In this document: one piece after another, positions 13,836 to 20,705 of the stretch
Position numbering within the stretch: the first letter of the stretch is position 1
How the letters are laid out: every line of letters begins with the position of its first letter
DNA from: a virus
IMG/VR virus record: IMGVR_UViG_3300046453_000173
Location: 1-39,962 of that record
Strand: one strand, 5' to 3'
DNA: 39,962 nt
Program-made: the position numbers and the translations under genes
The notes under the pieces: model-generated
The model's input: only the letters and a program-made list of their open reading frames with translations
The model's database searches: none
What the model was told of the DNA's origin: nothing

Positions 13836-14818
13836 TAAAAGGGATCGTTGTCCGTGAGCTAGGGCAAGTCATCCTAAAGCCAGACGAAGAACTGCTGCCG
13901 ATGTTCGGTGATCGTGTGCTGGTGGCTACGGTACCGGCAGAGTTTCGCGATATGCCAACTGGGCCACTGCCGGCGGTACAACAGCAACTGGCCAGCGACC
14001 CGCGCTTCAAGTCGTTCTTCATGCATGAACGTGTTCTTGCCGCCGCTGGTGGCATCAACAGCCTGGAGAGCTGGCTGGGGCGCAGATTTGATTGCCAGTG
14101 GCAGGACGAGGAAGGCTATCACGACAAAAATATGGACACGTTGCGCGTATTTGGCGGCGCTACGCGCCTTTGCTGGCACCATTCCCATGTACACGGTGAT
14201 AAAAGCCTGCCGGAGATGAAGGATCTGGCAGAGCAGAATATTGCCGATTTTGTGGTGTACCGCGCCAGGAACCACTTCATGTTCGACGACAGTCATCAAC
14301 TGACGCTGCCAGAGCTGTGCTGGTGGGCGTGGGTACATGAAGTGATCGACCTGATACCGGAAGACGTGGCGGCGGCGTCCCTTCGCATTAAGCCTCATGC
14401 GGTGACGAGCGGCGTCAAACGTGAGGCCGATATCACGCACACACCGGCAGCGCGGCAGATAGTGGCCGAGATAGCGAAAAAGGCGGCAAAGGTGTTGGTA
14501 ATCGATCCGGAGCCGCCAAAGGCATTATTCAAGATACCGAAGCGTGAGCGCTGGACCAGCGAGAAATTTACCAAGTGGGTGAAGTCGCAGCCATGTGCTT
14601 GCTGCGGGAATCCGTCCGACGACCCCCACCACATCATCGGCCACGGTCAGGGCGGCATGGCCACCAAGGCACACGATTTTTTTACCATCCCGCTTTGCCG
14701 GAAACATCACGATGATTTGCATCGTGACATGTCACGGTGGGAAGAAGAGTACGGCACTCAGGTCGAGGTGTGGTTCAGGTTTATTGACCACTCTTTATCG
14801 ATCGGTGCCATTTCATAA
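13823..14818 (+). CDS. DUF968 protein with HNH-like C-terminus
   Basis: This 331-residue protein matches the DUF968 phage family that often follows rusA. The N-terminal two thirds carry LCWHHSHVHG and LTLPELCWWAWVHEVIDLIP. The C-terminal part (about 255-325) has a zinc/HNH-like module: CACCGNPSDDPHHIIGHGQG, then IPLCRKHHDDLHRD. This suggests a nuclease or DNA-binding role in recombination. The ATG at 13823 overlaps rusA by 13 bases. Confidence 0.85.
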   Translation: MRGLIKGIVVRELGQVILKPDEELLPMFGDRVLVATVPAEFRDMPTGPLPAVQQQLASDPRFKSFFMHERVLAAAGGINSLESWLGRRFDCQWQDEEGYHDKNMDTLRVFGGATRLCWHHSHVHGDKSLPEMKDLAEQNIADFVVYRARNHFMFDDSHQLTLPELCWWAWVHEVIDLIPEDVAAASLRIKPHAVTSGVKREADITHTPAARQIVAEIAKKAAKVLVIDPEPPKALFKIPKRERWTSEKFTKWVKSQPCACCGNPSDDPHHIIGHGQGGMATKAHDFFTIPLCRKHHDDLHRDMSRWEEEYGTQVEVWFRFIDHSLSIGAIS

Positions 14819-14870
14819 GTGTGGAGTGTAGGCGAGCTGGCATGCGGGCCAGACGCCTGGAGATTAAAGC

Positions 14871-15563
14871 ATGATCGTGACCGAACAATACCTGCAGTAC
14901 ATTCGAGAGATCTTCATGATGGCAACATCTGACCTAAGCGGGAAGACGAAAGGGCAGCTACAGGCATTCGCTGAATCAACCCAGGTCAGTACAACGCGCC
15001 TGAAGCGTAAGCGTCGCACCATTGTAGAGCCAGACGGTACCCGGATCATTATTCATAGTAATCCGGTACCGGGTACAGAAACGCGGCCACGCTCTGGCGC
15101 GATTGCTCTGATAGAGCCAGAGACATTTTTAGCGACATCGTGGCGCCGGGCTGTATACCCATTGAATGGACATCAGCGCTCCTGGCTCGCATGGTGCTAT
15201 ACGGGGGATCTGGCCTTTAGCCACCAAGTGGAAATCACCAAGTGGGCCTGGTCAGAATTCAAAGCCGGCATAGAGGGAAAGAAGATTGCCGGGAAAACGA
15301 TAGAGCGGCTGAGGTCGCTCATTTGGCTGGCTGCTCAGGATGTGCGGTCGGAGGCAATAGGCGGGGAGGTGTACCAGTTGCAGGATGTCGCTGCGCTGCT
15401 TCAGGTATCACCCCCAAATTGGTCGAAGAACTACAGCCATTATTGGTCACTGATGCGTGGCATCTTTCGGGGCCTTGATCGTGATGGTCTTCTGTCCCTA
15501 TCGAGATCACGATCACAACAAAAAACGACATTTTCGCAGCAAGGTATTGCAAAAGTTAATTAA
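14871..15563 (+). CDS. Q: Late antitermination protein Q
   Basis: This 230-residue basic protein resembles phage antitermination proteins of the Q family: MATSDLSGKTKGQLQAF near the N-terminus, then LNGHQRSWLAWCYTGDLAF, IAGKTIERLRSLIWLAAQDV and a basic end. Q modifies RNA polymerase at the late promoter so that it reads through the terminator beyond it and transcribes lysis and morphogenesis genes. It is the last early gene, directly before the candidate pR' and terminator. GGAG precedes the ATG. Confidence 0.85.
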   Translation: MIVTEQYLQYIREIFMMATSDLSGKTKGQLQAFAESTQVSTTRLKRKRRTIVEPDGTRIIIHSNPVPGTETRPRSGAIALIEPETFLATSWRRAVYPLNGHQRSWLAWCYTGDLAFSHQVEITKWAWSEFKAGIEGKKIAGKTIERLRSLIWLAAQDVRSEAIGGEVYQLQDVAALLQVSPPNWSKNYSHYWSLMRGIFRGLDRDGLLSLSRSRSQQKTTFSQQGIAKVN

Positions 15564-15575
15564 ATAGGCCATATT
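15547..15575 (+). promoter_or_regulatory. Candidate late promoter pR'
   Basis: TTGCAA (15547-15552) and CATATT (15570-15575) are separated by 17 bases and overlap the end of Q. A terminator follows 53 bases later, the arrangement on which Q acts. No Q-binding site could be identified by eye. Confidence 0.45.
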
Positions 15576-15627
15576 TAGCGTTAATTTGATATCGTGCCAC
15601 AAATGTAATGACCGGCACCAAAATAAA

Positions 15628-15649
15628 AACCTCGCTTCGGCGGGGTTTT
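15628..15649 (+). terminator. Late leader terminator (tR'-like)
   Basis: AACCTCGC, loop TTCG, GCGGGGTT, then TTC. It is a strong UUCG hairpin downstream of Q and upstream of the lysis genes, so late transcription needs antitermination to pass it. Confidence 0.85.
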
Positions 15650-15667
15650 CTCGTTTCTGGAGGTAGG

Positions 15668-15946
15668 ATGTCACCGCAAATTAATGAAGGGCTGGTTTTC
15701 CGTCCTGCCAGCGAGCTGCCGACAGAAGATTTAGATGGCCGTGACGTGATAGTCATCAACCCCTGTGATGGCTGGCACATCGGAGAAATTAGAGTTGATC
15801 GCGACGGTGATGATTTTTACATCGGGATTTACGACTGGCCATGCAATCAGATGTACCCGCACAGTTTTTATGTTGCATGGGCTCTCCTCCCAGACAGTAT
15901 AGAGTTGAGCGATAAATTCGAAGCGGAGAAGCACCTCCGGTTGTAG
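15668..15946 (+). CDS. Small acidic phage protein of unknown function
   Basis: This 92-residue protein starts MSPQINEGLVFRPASELP and has a beta-rich middle (GRDVIVINPCDGWHIGEIRV, DDFYIGIYDWPC). The ATG at 15668 has GGAGG four bases upstream. A longer frame from 15608 would run through the terminator and is unlikely. It lies between the late terminator and the structured leader of the lysis genes. No known domain recognised. Confidence 0.65.
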   Translation: MSPQINEGLVFRPASELPTEDLDGRDVIVINPCDGWHIGEIRVDRDGDDFYIGIYDWPCNQMYPHSFYVAWALLPDSIELSDKFEAEKHLRL

Positions 15947-16030
15947 CATAACAGGTGAGAGCATTCGACTGGGCCGTTGGCCAAGCGCCACCCGAAAGGG
16001 AAAAGAGAGATGATAAGCCGTCTCAGGTCG

Positions 16031-16050
16031 AGTGCTCTTTCCGTTGTGGT
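16031..16050 (+). repeat. Third copy of the 20-base boxA-like element
   Basis: AGTGCTCTTTCCGTTGTGGT is identical over at least 19 bases to the complement of the arm at 7228-7247 and its flank. It is in the sense orientation of late transcription, as the 7228 copy is in the sense orientation of pL transcription. Confidence 0.7.
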
Positions 16051-16181
16051 GAATGCGCAGGCTGATGCGATATGACCTGTACTGGCGCGGGGACGACCCG
16101 CAAAGGTCGCTAGGCGTGATAATGACCAGGCGAAACACCAACCAAGCCGGAGATCAGCACCGGCCACCACACAACATTTTT

Positions 16182-16207
16182 AGCCTCGCCTTAGTGCGGG
16201 GCTTTTT
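16182..16207 (+). terminator. Terminator upstream of the holin gene
   Basis: AGCCTCGC, a six-base loop, GCGGGGCT and TTTT. It lies about 125 bases before the holin start and would block late transcription unless polymerase is Q-modified. Confidence 0.75.
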
Positions 16208-16331
16208 GCATTTCAGCCCCAGCCAACATCCGACACACACCTGGCACACCCCGTATCGCCGACTCGTTTACGGCTGGTGGCTGAACCCTATCCATAACCC
16301 GGTACCGGGACAGACCCCGGAAGGGGGAGGT

Positions 16332-16577
16332 ATGAAAATCATGCCGGAGAAGATCACAACATTCATTTCTTACTGCACCTCTGCAACTTTGGTGTGTGGA
16401 GGCAGCATTTTGCAATGGCTACATGACCTCGATTGGAATCAGGTTGCAGTAGTGGGCGGGTTTGTGATCGGCGCGATCACTGCGCTGATGAATTTCTATT
16501 TCAAGCACAGACAAACCAAAGCCTATGAAAAGGCCCTGCAGGCTGGTTACGTCACACCACCCCCGGCAGAGGATTAA
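16332..16577 (+). CDS. Class II pinholin, phage 21 S-like, dual start
   Basis: This 81-residue protein has two membrane segments: a weakly hydrophobic first one (about 9-28, [15 protein letters not shown]) and a second (about 36-56, [16 protein letters not shown]), then a charged tail with [13 protein letters not shown]. It resembles the phage 21 pinholin. The start MKIM offers two Met codons three residues apart with a Lys between, as in MKSM of S21, where the longer form acts as antiholin. GGGGGAGG lies just before the ATG. It depolarises the inner membrane and releases the SAR endolysin downstream. Confidence 0.88.
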   Translation: MKIMPEKITTFISYCTSATLVCGGSILQWLHDLDWNQVAVVGGFVIGAITALMNFYFKHRQTKAYEKALQAGYVTPPPAED

Positions 16578-16579
16578 CT

Positions 16580-17065
16580 ATGGCGATTAGTGTGTCGTTA
16601 AAGAAAAAGCTCCTCGGTGCGGTTGCTGGTGGCGCTATGGCGATCGCCGCAGTTCTCGTCCCCTCACTGGAAGGCGTAGAGTACAAGCCGTATCGCGATG
16701 TTGTTGGCGTGCTGACTGTTTGCTACGGGCACACAGGGGCGGACATTATCCCTGGCAAAACGTACAGCGAAGCTGAATGCAAGGCGATGCTGAATAAAGA
16801 CCTAATACCATTCGCCCGTTCTGTTGATCGTTCTGTGAAGGTGCCAGCGAGTGAATACCAGAAGGCGGCGCTGATTAGCTTCAGTTACAACGTCGGCGTT
16901 AAAGCTTTCGAATCTTCTACTCTGCTGAAAAAGCTCAACTCCGGTGATAGTTCCGGGGCTTGTGATGAAATGCGCCGCTGGAATAAAGCTGGCGGTAAGG
17001 TCTGGAAGGGCTTGATTAACCGGCGCGAGATAGAGCGCGAAATCTGCAACTGGGGCCAGAAATGA
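16580..17065 (+). CDS. SAR endolysin (GH24 lysozyme, R21-like)
   Basis: This 161-residue muramidase cleaves peptidoglycan. Its N-terminal signal-anchor-release helix (about residues 10-29, rich in Gly and Ala) is followed by the T4-lysozyme-type triad E31, D40 and T46, spaced exactly E-8-D-5-T. Other family features are VCYGHTG, FSYNVG and [12 protein letters not shown]. It closely matches phage 21 R. The SAR helix lets it reach the periplasm by the Sec route and stay tethered until the pinholin depolarises the membrane. It sits between holin and Rz with a four-base overlap with Rz. Confidence 0.95.
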   Translation: MAISVSLKKKLLGAVAGGAMAIAAVLVPSLEGVEYKPYRDVVGVLTVCYGHTGADIIPGKTYSEAECKAMLNKDLIPFARSVDRSVKVPASEYQKAALISFSYNVGVKAFESSTLLKKLNSGDSSGACDEMRRWNKAGGKVWKGLINRREIEREICNWGQK

Positions 17066-17586
17066 ACCGAGTTACCGCAGTCATAGCCGCTGTACTGCTC
17101 CTCATATTCATTGCTTTGGCATGGCTGGCGTTCCACTTCCACGGTAACGCTGTACAGGCTGGTGAGCAGGTTAAACAGCTTCAGAGCGATAACAGCCTGC
17201 AGGCGACCACCATCGCTACCCAGTCGTTTCAGTTCCAGCGAGCCAATGCAATCAGCACCGCAGCAAGCCAGTACGGCATCACTACCGACGCGGCGACTCA
17301 GGGGAAAGAAATTGAATACCGGACAATCCTCAAAAATCAGCCTACGTGCGATTTGGCTGTGCCTGCCGCTATTGCTGGTGGGCTGCTCGACTACACGCAC
17401 AGTCTACGTTCCCGCGCAATGTCAGCCAATACCGGCGACGCTGACGCAACCGGTGCTGGCGCCACTACCTCCGGCATCCTGACATATTGCCAGGCGGTGC
17501 TGTGGATTGATCCGCTGTTGGCGGCGCTCGACAAGGCGAATAACCAACTGTTGGAGATTCGGCGGCTTGATGGGGAGAGGAAATAA
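17062..17586 (+). CDS. Rz: Inner-membrane spanin subunit Rz-like
   Basis: This 174-residue protein has an N-terminal membrane anchor (about 5-25, [20 protein letters not shown]) and a helical periplasmic part rich in Gln ([20 protein letters not shown]), as expected of an i-spanin. It works with Rz1, whose gene lies inside it in another frame, to fuse inner and outer membranes at the end of lysis. It starts in the endolysin stop (ATGA). Confidence 0.88.
   Translation: MNRVTAVIAAVLLLIFIALAWLAFHFHGNAVQAGEQVKQLQSDNSLQATTIATQSFQFQRANAISTAASQYGITTDAATQGKEIEYRTILKNQPTCDLAVPAAIAGGLLDYTHSLRSRAMSANTGDADATGAGATTSGILTYCQAVLWIDPLLAALDKANNQLLEIRRLDGERK
17312..17482 (+). CDS. Rz1: Outer-membrane spanin lipoprotein Rz1-like, embedded in Rz
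   Basis: In the +1 frame inside Rz lies a 56-residue lipoprotein: [20 protein letters not shown] then LLVGC (C25 is lipidated) and a Pro-rich mature part ([20 protein letters not shown]). No ATG is available near the signal. The best start is TTG at 17312, with AGGGG seven bases upstream. The mature 32 residues are typical for Rz1, which pairs with Rz to span the periplasm. Confidence 0.85.
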   Translation: MNTGQSSKISLRAIWLCLPLLLVGCSTTRTVYVPAQCQPIPATLTQPVLAPLPPAS

Positions 17587-17678
17587 TGGGAAGAAAAGCG
17601 CCCACACCACCGCCTTACAAGCCAGGGGGTAAAGTGAAGCGGCCCGCACCGCCTCCAACTCCACCAAAACCAAGATAG
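17586..17678 (+). CDS. Candidate 30-residue Pro/Lys-rich protein
   Basis: The frame starts [15 protein letters not shown] and ends with repeated Pro and basic residues. Its ATG overlaps the Rz TAA (TAATG) and GGAGAGG lies upstream, so it is well placed for coupled translation. One third or more of its residues are Pro. No function is known. It may be a chance frame, but the coupling speaks for it. Confidence 0.5.
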   Translation: MGRKAPTPPPYKPGGKVKRPAPPPTPPKPR

Positions 17679-17716
17679 GCATTACAGGTGGCATTCACTG
17701 AGTACCACCGATAATG

Positions 17717-18580
17717 CTAAAGAATTAGGCGTCGGTAATCACGTCCGCGGAGGCTATTGTATTGGTCGGTCATGCTCTGGTGGCGATGCCCCAGCAGTGT
17801 GCGGGTATCAATGCCTTCTTCCCGGTAGAGACGTTCTGATAGAGATCGCTGCTCACGGAAAGAAGGCGGCCTTCCGATCTTAGGTCGGGGGATTGTTTCG
17901 TCCCTGCACCGCGCAAACCAATAACTCAGGCTCCAGGCATTTACTGGCTTACCGTTGCCTTGCTGCAAAAGCAGGCCGCAAGGTGGGCACATAGCGACAA
18001 CGTCAGCCAGGTTGATATCCAGTGCGTTCAATCGCAGGCTCAGCGGTAGAGCAATCATCTCCCCTGTTTTCTGCTGCTTGATATGCAAATGCCCGTCAAA
18101 AATATGTGTGGAGTGGAATGACACGATATCCCCTCGGCGTTGCGCGGCAACCAGGGCTAAAAGCATCGCGATAACAAAATAGCGGGGGGCCACGCTTTCA
18201 GCTCTGCAAAAAATGGCAGACCATTCGGAAAGCGTCAGCCGGTTTGTTGTTACGGGTGTAAATGGCTCGCGGGTGACAAGGGCTGGATTATAACCGAGTG
18301 GCATCAAGCCATCGCGCTGGGCCTCTTGGAAAAAATCGCAAAGGTTAAGCCGAAAGCGCCTTGCTGCGTGCGGATGTTGTGCCGCGATAAGGTGAATTTT
18401 ATCCGCTATATCTGCCACTGTTATAGCTGATAGCGCGTCATCACCCCAAAAGCACAGAACACGCCGTATCATTCTTGAGTAATCAGACTTGGTTTTTTCA
18501 GTGATATAACCATGATGACAGCGCGCATCGATTAACTTTTCATACCTTTCAGCCCACGCGCGGGTGAGGATGTCATGCAT
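17717..18580 (-). CDS. Accessory tyrosine recombinase with altered active site
   Basis: This 287-residue protein is a second lambda-like tyrosine recombinase. It has R148 in AAQRRGD, K171 in QQKTG, R245 in REQRSLSERLY, H265 in LLGHR and the nucleophile Y274 in TDQYNS. The usual His three residues before the second Arg is R242 here (SFREQR instead of SLHEIR). It lacks the N-terminal arm-binding domain seen in the integrase at 1-1086. I chose the ATG at 18580. A TTG at 18598 would add six residues. It overlaps the regulator gene by eight bases and lies between lysis and packaging genes, against the late transcript. Confidence 0.85.
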   Translation of the reverse strand: MHDILTRAWAERYEKLIDARCHHGYITEKTKSDYSRMIRRVLCFWGDDALSAITVADIADKIHLIAAQHPHAARRFRLNLCDFFQEAQRDGLMPLGYNPALVTREPFTPVTTNRLTLSEWSAIFCRAESVAPRYFVIAMLLALVAAQRRGDIVSFHSTHIFDGHLHIKQQKTGEMIALPLSLRLNALDINLADVVAMCPPCGLLLQQGNGKPVNAWSLSYWFARCRDETIPRPKIGRPPSFREQRSLSERLYREEGIDTRTLLGHRHQSMTDQYNSLRGRDYRRLIL

Positions 18581-19022
18581 CGAAGTATTCTCGATCAACA
18601 GTGATGTATTCGGATTGATCTGGTTCTATAAGCTGGGCATCACTCTCGCTGATAACCTCAGCAACGCGATTCTTTGTCGCTGGGTTGTGAGAATACTTTC
18701 GCATCCACCGCGTTGCCAGCGCCTGGGACTCAGCTTTATAAACATATGCGTGGCGGCGGCCTGATATGATTTCTGCAAGATTAAACTCACCTTGGCTGCC
18801 ACGGACACCATTGTTTGAATATGCAATAAATACCGCGACATCTGTTTTCGCTGGGGTGGGCAACTCCGTTTCAAGTTCTCGGCGAGGGCTATACAATTCC
18901 CCATTAATTACGATGAACCCCCGGTTTATCCACTGAGTAACCTGTGCAGGGGATACGCCAACCTCACGTGCAAATGCAGCTTGGCTGGGATAGTTAGAAG
19001 AAATGTAAGTGTCTAGATTCAT
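18573..19022 (-). CDS. HTH regulator (Cro/YdaS-like) paired with the recombinase
   Basis: This 149-residue protein begins MNLDTYISSNYPSQAAFARE and continues VGVSPAQVTQWINRGFIVI, a helix-turn-helix of the Cro/YdaS type found in many enterobacterial phages. A C-terminal domain without a recognised family follows (FNLAEIISGRRHAYVYKAES). It has no S24 Ser/Lys pair. Its stop overlaps the recombinase start, so they form an operon. Paired palindromes just upstream (19074-19112) are likely autoregulatory operators. Confidence 0.75.
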   Translation of the reverse strand: MNLDTYISSNYPSQAAFAREVGVSPAQVTQWINRGFIVINGELYSPRRELETELPTPAKTDVAVFIAYSNNGVRGSQGEFNLAEIISGRRHAYVYKAESQALATRWMRKYSHNPATKNRVAEVISESDAQLIEPDQSEYITVDREYFDA

Positions 19023-19073
19023 ATAAAAATCTCACCTTTAAAGAAGCGTTAAGTTTTCCTATCAATGATGATA

Positions 19074-19112
19074 TAGTAAAACACTACATGTTGAATGTAT
19101 AGTAAAATGCTA
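19074..19112. promoter_or_regulatory. Paired operator-like palindromes upstream of the HTH regulator
   Basis: TAGTAAAACACTA (19074-19086) and TAGTAAAATGCTA (19100-19112) are related 13-base palindromic sites 26 bases apart in an AT-rich gap. Spacing of 2.5 turns and the position between the divergent regulator and theta-like genes suggest repressor binding. Confidence 0.55.
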
Positions 19113-19192
19113 TATATTTTGACAGTCATCACAGAGCAACTTTCCGAGGCTGCTGCGTGATGATGTATAATCCTCCCCAACAGGAGGATCCC

Positions 19193-19453
19193 ATGACCAA
19201 ATCATTCAACCTTGCCAACCTCTCCAAAGAGGATATGGACAAGACAAACGTAGACCTTGCTGCATCAGGCGTAGCGTACAAAGAGCGCATGAACCAGCCA
19301 GTGATAGCGATGCAGGTAGAGAATGAGCAGCCAGCGCACCTGCGTGAATACTTCCGCGAGCGCGTGGCGCACTACCGAGAGGTGAGCAAAAGGCTGCCAA
19401 CTGGCTCAGCTCCGGTTTATCAGCAAATGGCTGAGGCCAACGGTAAGAAATGA
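19193..19453 (+). CDS. hot: DNA polymerase III theta subunit homologue (HolE/HOT)
   Basis: This 86-residue protein closely follows E. coli theta (HolE, 76 residues): [40 protein letters not shown] and ERVAHYRE align without gaps to the HolE core. Theta stabilises the epsilon proofreading subunit of polymerase III. P1 encodes a similar protein, Hot. The ATG at 19193 has AGGAGG five bases upstream. A TATAAT at 19164-19169 could be part of its promoter. It is followed at once by a terminator and so has its own transcript, divergent from the regulator gene. Confidence 0.92.
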   Translation: MTKSFNLANLSKEDMDKTNVDLAASGVAYKERMNQPVIAMQVENEQPAHLREYFRERVAHYREVSKRLPTGSAPVYQQMAEANGKK

Positions 19454-19456
19454 CAT

Positions 19457-19478
19457 AACCCGCTACGGCGGGTTTTTT
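19457..19478 (+). terminator. Terminator after the theta-like gene
   Basis: AACCCGC, loop TACG, GCGGGTT and TTTT, starting three bases after the stop codon. Confidence 0.88.
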
Positions 19479-19488
19479 AATTCATGAA

Positions 19489-19524
19489 GCCATCAACCTG
19501 CATCAGCGGGCTGGTGGCTTTTTT
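19489..19524 (+). terminator. Second terminator
   Basis: GCCATCA and TGGTGGC form a seven-pair stem with one G-T pair and a 16-base loop, followed by six T residues. It lies between the theta-like gene and the 70-residue gene, in tandem with the previous terminator. Confidence 0.7.
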
Positions 19525-19555
19525 ATTACCACTACCACCACTAAGAGAAACCACC

Positions 19556-19768
19556 ATGTACACACTTAAAATTGTAACTGCTAACCGAAATGAAATTATC
19601 AACGCTGTTGATTCCATCGAATGGAAGAGGGAGGAAAAGACAATCTATGGAGATGCCAGTACCGGAGATCCATTGAAGCTTACCCTTCTGCCTGGCGATA
19701 CAGCCTATCTGGTAAACCGGGATAACAAGACAGTAGCGACATATACGAACCCGGCAAAAGTAAACTGA
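19556..19768 (+). CDS. Small phage protein of unknown function
   Basis: This 70-residue protein starts MYTLKIVTANRNEIINAVDS and appears to be an all-beta domain (LKLTLLPGDTAYLVNRDNKT). The ATG at 19556 follows AGAG. It lies between the tandem terminators and the HNH gene, one base before the latter. The function is unknown. Confidence 0.65.
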   Translation: MYTLKIVTANRNEIINAVDSIEWKREEKTIYGDASTGDPLKLTLLPGDTAYLVNRDNKTVATYTNPAKVN

Positions 19769-19769
19769 C

Positions 19770-20060
19770 ATGGCTTCTAATTCACCTTGGCACGGCCTTT
19801 ATAACACCAAGCGCTGGTATCGCCTTCGCTACCACCAACTGCAGAAGCAGCCGCTATGTCAGTTTCATCTGCAGCGCAATCAGATAGTGTCAGCAGCAGT
19901 TGTAGATCACATCAAACCTCACAGAGGTGATGAGACTCTTTTCCATGATCCGGAAAATCTACAGTCGCTCTGTAAACGCTGCCATGACTCTATAAAGCAA
20001 CGAATGGAAAATGGCGGAACGGTGACCGAGTTTGACGATGAAGGCAGGGTGATATGGTGA
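19770..20060 (+). CDS. HNH endonuclease (HK97 gp74-like)
   Basis: This 96-residue protein is a phage HNH nuclease. It has metal-binding C30 and H33 in PLCQFH, the D46-H47 pair in VVDHIKPH, N63 in PENLQSL, and C68/C71/H72 in CKRCHD. Such enzymes lie next to the terminase genes in HK97-like phages and work with terminase during cos cleavage. It ends just before the 198-base gap in which cos is expected. Confidence 0.93.
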   Translation: MASNSPWHGLYNTKRWYRLRYHQLQKQPLCQFHLQRNQIVSAAVVDHIKPHRGDETLFHDPENLQSLCKRCHDSIKQRMENGGTVTEFDDEGRVIW

Positions 20061-20258
20061 TTGATAATCATTATCAAAAAATGTAGTTTCAAGGTGCAAT
20101 AATTCAAAGTGAAATCATTTTTAAATGAAATTGAAAACTATTATCAATTGCGCAGGGTGAGGTAGAGGGGGGGGGAGGGAAAAACTCTGAACTCAAAACT
20201 TTAAAGACCGCGCTCCCAGATTTATTTTTAAAAACGTCCAGAAAAAAAGGAAATTGCG
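20061..20258. other. Probable cos region
   Basis: This AT-rich gap between HNH and terminase small subunit is where cos lies in HK97-like phages. It holds the perfect palindrome TTGATAATCATTATCAA (20061-20077), a nine-G run (20167-20175) and GC-rich CGCGCTCCC near 20210. The cut site itself cannot be fixed by eye. No gene was found. Confidence 0.5.
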
Positions 20259-20693
20259 ATGGCTCAGCGAGGCAGAAAATCACTGGCCGCGACTTCGGCT
20301 GTCTCGCTGCCAGCTCTTTCAGAAAGCAGGTTGCAGCCGTCACTGCATTTAAGCGATCCAGAGATTACGGTTTGGATACGACTTGTTAACGACAACCCGG
20401 CTAGTTCGTTCACTGAAACCCACCGAGACATGATGGAAATGTACTGTCGGCATGTAGTACAGGCTCGGTTGATCACCACGCAGCTTGAAGAGTTTGAGTT
20501 GGAGTGGTTATCCAGGGAGGATGGATTAAAGCGTTATGACAGATTGCTAACCATGCGAGAGCGTGAAGTGCGCTCAGCATCCTCCCTTGCCACCCGGCTT
20601 AGGATTACTCGACAGGCAACGACCGATCCTAAAACAGTCGGCCGCGCGCATAATAATTTGCCACGCGAGAAAAAACCTTGGGAAATTGATTAA
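20259..20693 (+). CDS. Terminase small subunit (P27 family)
   Basis: This 144-residue protein resembles the HK97 gp1/P27-type small terminase: MAQRGRKSLA at the start, then DPEITVWIRLVNDN, THRDMMEMYCRHVVQARLIT and a C-terminal RITRQATTDPKTVG. It recognises the cos-region DNA and brings it to the large subunit. AAGGAA precedes the ATG. It is the first gene of the packaging operon. Confidence 0.93.
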   Translation: MAQRGRKSLAATSAVSLPALSESRLQPSLHLSDPEITVWIRLVNDNPASSFTETHRDMMEMYCRHVVQARLITTQLEEFELEWLSREDGLKRYDRLLTMREREVRSASSLATRLRITRQATTDPKTVGRAHNNLPREKKPWEID

Positions 20694-20705
20694 GGCTGTT
20701 CGCTA

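Larger units (their letters stand above)
15947..16331 (+). other. 385-base structured leader before the holin
   Basis: No convincing gene is visible. It contains an 11-12 base-pair stem joining 15959-15970 to 16026-16037 (GAGCATTCGAC with GTCGAGTGCTC, one G-T pair). Directly overlapping the 3' arm is a copy of the 20-base element also found at 7228-7247. A terminator lies at 16182-16207. A leader RNA acting on late transcription is the likely content. Confidence 0.5.

Noticed and set aside
13874-14440. 188-residue minus-strand frame inside DUF968
   Set aside because: It is a long antisense shadow of a GC-rich gene without start signals or motifs.
17111-17311. Longer version of the Rz1 frame
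   Set aside because: Upstream extension would bury the lipoprotein signal behind more than 60 residues. The TTG at 17312 fits a secreted lipoprotein.
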